Below, in pieces: positions 60,440 through 64,000 of a stretch of DNA of 64,000 bases. The notes beneath the pieces were generated by a model that saw only the letters and a program-made list of their open reading frames with translations, ran no database searches and was not told the origin of the DNA. The position numbers and the translations under genes are program-made. This DNA is from Megalonaias nervosa (Eukaryota; Mollusca; Bivalvia; Unionida; Unionidae), in contig JAECUM010010977.1 in NCBI GenBank assembly GCA_016617855.1, positions 1 to 64,000 of the forward strand, in the 5' to 3' direction. How positions within the stretch are numbered: the stretch's first letter is position 1; each line of letters begins with the position of its first letter.

Positions 60440-60869
60440 GAGACTTTTGACTTTCTCATGATGACTTTGTCTAGCTTTTCTAGCAAGACCTTTGTGGGAT
60501 TCTATATCTGGAAGTACCTGTCTGAATAGTCGTCGTTGGATCTCTCGCTGAAGTTCGTATAAATCAGCATTTTCTTTAGGATATCTTGGTTCTATTCCTG
60601 TGAGAGTCTTATATAATTTTTTGTTTTCTTGACAATTTGATGACGTGTTTGCTTGGTCTTTGTCATTTTATGTTATTAATAATAATAATGAGGACTTTGT
60701 ATAGCGCCTAATCTTTAGAAGCTCTAAAGCGCTTTACAACATTTGACAACACTTAAAAACATATATAATGATATGATTACAAAATTAAAAACAAACACCA
60801 CGAAAGTAGAAACAGAAAATATGCTGTAAATATTTAAGGCAAGGATACATTATTAGGTCTTTAAGTCTG

Positions 60870-62021
60870 TTATTGCAGTTGAAATAGGTGAGTTTTAAGA
60901 GCGCTCTTGAATGAGATCACTGTGTCTTTGTGTCCAAGTGCAGTGGGCAATTCGTCCCACGTTGCTAGGCCCTGGTATGCAAAAGAATGTTGTCCATATG
61001 ATTTCATCTTCATAGTGGGAATAATGAGAATACGAGTGTCAGAAGAGGAGCGTAAGCATCTTGCAGGTGTGTACACATGGGTGAGACCAGATAGGTATGT
61101 TGGACTGGAGCCCGTCAGTGAAACGTAGCAGAGAGAACAACATTTGTGTTTAATTCTGGATCGTATGGATAGCCAGTGTAGGGTACAGAGCAGGGGAGAG
61201 GCGTGCTCTGATCGTGGTACTCTAAGGATGATCAGAGCAGCTGTATTTTGAACTTTTTGAAGTTTCTGAAGTAGATATTGAGATGAACCAGACAGAATTG
61301 AGTTACAATAGTCCAGTCTTGAAAGTACTAAGGAACACACAAGTGTTTTAGTGGCATCAACTGAAAGATACTTGCGAATGGAGCTGATTCGTCTCAGCTC
61401 AAGATATGCAACCTTGCATATGTTCATGACATGTTGGTGCAACGAGAGAGTACTGTCGAGAGTGACACCGAGGTTTCGTACTGACTGTGTGAATTTAATG
61501 TTGGTGTTGCTGATATTTATTGTCTGAGGTAATGGATGTGAATGAGAAAGTCTTTGTGTTGTAATCAGGATGGCTTCAGTTTTATCATCATTCATCTGCA
61601 GCTTGTTACATGTCATCCATGATTTCACATGGGAAATGCACCTCTCTACGCCTTGGATGGTAGCTTCAACTTCAGCTGGATGGCTAGATTTGTATATTTG
61701 GGTGTCATCAGCATACAATTGGTGAGACACTGGATGATGACCTATGACACTTGAGAGTGGCTGAGTGTATAGAATGAAGAGAACAGGTCCAAGAACAGAC
61801 CCCTGTGGAACACCACAGCATAGTTCAACTGGGCTGGAGTGTTTTCCATTTGTGGACACAATTTGTGTCCTGTTGACCAAGTAGGACTTGAACCATAGTA
61901 AGGCCGTATCATGAATGCCAAATACATGCTGGAGGCGGTGAAGTAATATATCATGGTCTATAGTGTCAGATGCTGCAGACAAGTCAAGGAGAGTGAGGAC
62001 TGTAATCTTTCCACCATCCAA
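60870..62021 (-). pseudogene. L2-type reverse transcriptase, catalytic half
   Basis: Open 383-codon frame: LTLLDLSAASDTIDHDILL is motif A with Ser where relatives have Phe (LSAAFD); CCGVPQGSVLGPVLFILY; QLYADDTQIY is motif C with both Asp; NDDKTEAILI; LGVTLDSTLSL; and the tail LPTALGHKDTVISFKSALKT. The second half of the enzyme and its C-terminus are intact, but the start is broken by a frameshift near 62100 from the preceding segment. Confidence 0.88.
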
Positions 62022-62047
62022 AGCAGAGAGAAGGTCATTGACTACTT

Positions 62048-62976
62048 TCAGAAGAGTAGTTTCAGTACTGTGGCAAGGGCGATATGCAGACTGTACATTG
62101 CTAAAAGACTGTTTGAATTCAGATGAGATACAAGTTGGGATAGAACAACTTTTTCTAAGATTTTTGACATGAATGGCAGATTAGAAACTGGGCGGTAGTT
62201 CTTTAAATCATTATGGTCGAGTGTTGGTTTCTTCAGCAGAGGCTTTACAATGGCAGTTTTGTAAAATGATGGGAATTCCCCAGTTGAGAGAGAGGTATTA
62301 ATAACATCAGTTAGTGAAGGCAGTATTGGATCCAAGCACTCTAGCAGCAGTGACGTCGGAATCGGATCCAGTTCACATGACTTTGGTGCACTCTTCATCA
62401 CGATTGTACGTACTAAATCCATAGAGACAGGTTCAAATGCTGCTAACGGTTGCCGCTGAAATTCTGTATCGCAACTGTATGGTGACGACGAGTCAACTGA
62501 AATTGTGTTGTCAAGTTTATCTCTGATGGTTTGTACTTTGTCACGGAAGAAATTTGCAAACAGGTCCGGAAGGTCGACTAGAGAGAAGGTAGCTGGAAGT
62601 GGTGTACATTTGTTCCTTGACATCAGCTTGTTAGTAATCTCAAACAGCTCTTTGCAGCTGGAACTTTCCATGATTTTAGTACTGTAGTGGGCTGATTTAG
62701 CTGCATGGACTATGTTTGTGACATTCTTCTTAGCGGCATCATAGATCTGCTTATGAATAGTGAGTCTGGTGGAAAGCCAAAGCCTCTAAGCTTTACGGCG
62801 GTCTCTTTTAGCAGTGCAAAGCTGGTCCCTAACACTGCTATACCACGGAGAACACTTCTGAATCGCTACTCTGCACTTGGTTGCTGGGGCATGTTTGTCG
62901 AGCAATGAACGCAGGCAGTTATCAAGTTGTTCTGCTGTAGTAGGTAAGCTAGTTGTTAGGTTGAAAAATGAAAAGT
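62048..62976 (-). pseudogene. L2-type LINE: linker and N-terminal RT segment
   Basis: Frame 62048-62671 (207 codons) contains LADPF-like spacer DLPDLFANFFRDKVQTIR, DPIPTSLLLECLDPIL, PLLKKPTLDHNDLKNYRPVS and NLPFMSKILEKVV, the RT 0-2 region. In the neighbouring frame the natural continuation SAYRPCHSTETTLLKVV leads into the catalytic half. Upstream, in-frame sequence up to about 62976 is linker (AAKKNVTNIVHAAKSAHYS) with one stop near 62787. Confidence 0.82.
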
Positions 62977-63066
62977 TCCATATAAATTCCCAAACCAGAA
63001 ATGTACTGCTCTGCCCAGAATCATCACATTGTCAAGATGGCATCATCAAGAACACAAGATCTAAGT

Positions 63067-63311
63067 TTGTTACTGTTATTGTACGGTTTAATGCCATTTT
63101 TCAGCACAAGATAGGCTATACATGGTGGCCAGTATGATTGGTGGAGGAAGAATCCAGTACACCCCAGAAAGAACCACCAACCCACGAGCAGCTACAGGCA
63201 AGCTTTCTCGCATACCCACATTGGCCGAACCCGATACTCAAACCCACACAGACAGAGGTGAGATTGCAGTGATCCGTAATGGTGAGCGCTTTTGACCACT
63301 CGACCACCAAT
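63067..63311 (-). mobile_element. SINE family B, copy 4 (full length)
   Basis: Minus-strand SINE with a tRNA-like head at the right: A box TGGTCGAGTGG (at 63298-63308), B-box-like GGGTTTGAGTATC, then the body GTGGGTTGGTGGTTCTTTC and GCCACCATGTATAGCC and an ACAATAACAG-type tail. Target-site duplication ATCTAAGT at 63059-63066 and 63312-63319. Reference copy for the family fragments at 19648, 22412 and 39050. Confidence 0.88.
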
Positions 63312-63319
63312 ATCTAAGT

Positions 63320-64000
63320 ACAACATAAAACACATCTGCAGACTTACAACAGGAACACAAGAAATGAAGATGACTCCAAAATCAGAAGAATCTGAAAGCT
63401 CAGTTCTTTCTTCATAAACACCTTCCATTGCTACTGTATTTCACAATATACCCCACTTGATCGATCATACTACTCCTTTTGCCTCAAACTTGCCTATTCA
63501 TGTGACTTTACCCAACCAATGTGAAATTACTGAATTCTTCTGGAATCATCCAAACCCCATCAGCCAATGAAAAATTAAGCCAACAATGTCATTAAGTCTT
63601 CTTATTAAGATTATTATTAGTAACTGTCAATACATACGTAAGCATCTATTTATAGATCCTATGTAATTTTACACTCTGAATAGACTCAGGTCATGTATGC
63701 AAATCTAACTAACAATCTTCTATACAATTTGCAGCCATGAATAAAAATTACAAAAAATTAAATAAAATCATGTAACAGAAGTTAAAAAAATATATAGATA
63801 TACATAATTGCAACATGAATACTATTTCCCCTGCTTTTCAAAACACACACATGGAAAATATGCAGATTTTGAAGATAAAACTAAAACAAGAGTTTACAAT
63901 GGGTAGAATCTACTTCTAAGCTTGTTGGTGGTTTTTGGAACCAAAATATAATGTAAGCTATGTAATACATGTGTGAAAAAATTAATGGGCTCTGATGAAG
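63320..64000. other. Non-coding stretch
   Basis: No recognised gene or repeat. Confidence 0.5.

Larger units (their letters stand above)
56810..60666 (-). pseudogene. Polinton/Maverick-type family B DNA polymerase, frame broken but motifs retained
   Basis: About 1,280 codons on the minus strand in four frames. Probable ATG at 60666 (MTKTKQTRHQIVKKTK) with a frameshift in an A-run soon after. The N-terminal region carries two TGIxPRYPK repeats. An in-frame TAA at 59651 separates it from a part with a C2H2-like finger (CYKCLHGFHDNDTLLKH), exonuclease motifs YDFESI and HNFRGYDGHF, and an endonuclease VII-like zinc insertion (CHICNKG, DHCHITGKYLGAG). Polymerase motifs follow: YLDKNALYSWAM, then after frameshifts near 57950 and 57380 KLMNNSVFGK and TDTDSL, with RSKMYS after. 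The end GHYKTLPQT is near 56810. Such enzymes replicate linear elements by protein priming. All catalytic residues I can place are retained. Confidence 0.86.
60668..62976 (-). mobile_element. 5'-truncated L2-clade LINE
   Basis: Minus-strand element. The 3' end carries the segment GCGCTTTAGAGCTTCTAAAG then AGGCGCTATACAAAGTCC and an ATT-repeat tail at 60670-60690, a 3' signature I associate with L2-clade LINEs. The coding part covers the end of the endonuclease linker (LRSLLDKHAPATKCR), the reverse transcriptase and the C-terminal domain. The endonuclease is missing, so the copy is truncated near 62976. Its 3' tail lies directly in front of the polymerase start codon. Confidence 0.85.

Overview
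The window is AT-rich eukaryotic nuclear DNA. Spliced coding exons (donor and acceptor sites at about 14820, 17512, 18319 and 51657), tRNA-derived SINEs with target-site duplications, non-LTR retrotransposons, a large MULE-type DNA transposon, a Polinton/Maverick-type DNA polymerase gene, Helitron-like repeat arrays and many microsatellites together point to an invertebrate animal. A mollusc or another lophotrochozoan is my best guess; that is inference, since no species-specific gene was recognised. Only one probable host gene piece is supported: the last coding exon of an IAP-type RING-finger gene on the minus strand (51421-51656). Almost everything else that can be explained is mobile DNA.

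Layout. 1-8.9 kb: non-coding, with microsatellites, two small inverted repeats and two hAT-like non-autonomous elements (5539-6007, 6211-6950). 8.9-12.2 kb: a nearly full-length but decayed non-LTR retrotransposon (endonuclease plus reverse transcriptase, ATT-repeat tail). 12.5-13.3 kb: another hAT-like element. 14333-23689: a 9.4-kb MULE-type transposon with about 51-bp terminal inverted repeats. It encodes a spliced transposase with a SWIM zinc finger, followed by a Ulp1-like (C48) protease and a PHD finger, and it has been hit by a hairpin element, SINEs, a minisatellite and a fold-back element. 24.3-27.0 kb (minus): a second, unrelated MULE-like transposase pseudogene with an OTU-like N-terminus. 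27-34 kb: microsatellites, a degenerate tandem block and a SINE with an 11-bp duplication.

34.4 kb: a fragment resembling a virus/Polinton-type packaging ATPase. 35.3-48.5 kb: several old arrays of roughly 130-155-bp repeats. Most end in a hairpin followed by CTAA, as Helitron 3' ends do; one array is split by a SINE and another by a second Helitron-like element. 51.4 kb: the RING exon. 52-55.5 kb: short tandem repeats and a MITE. 55.9-60.7 kb: the end of a Polinton-like element, with iterated repeats, a small unknown gene and a convergent protein-primed-type family B DNA polymerase whose motifs survive although the frame is broken. 60.67-62.98 kb: a 5'-truncated L2-clade LINE whose 3' tail lies directly in front of the polymerase start codon. 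63.07-63.31 kb: a second-family SINE.

The most notable objects are the MULE carrying a SUMO-protease-like domain and a PHD finger next to a MULE carrying an OTU-like domain, the motif-complete Polinton-type polymerase with an endonuclease VII-like zinc insertion, and the set of hairpin-CTAA-terminated tandem arrays.
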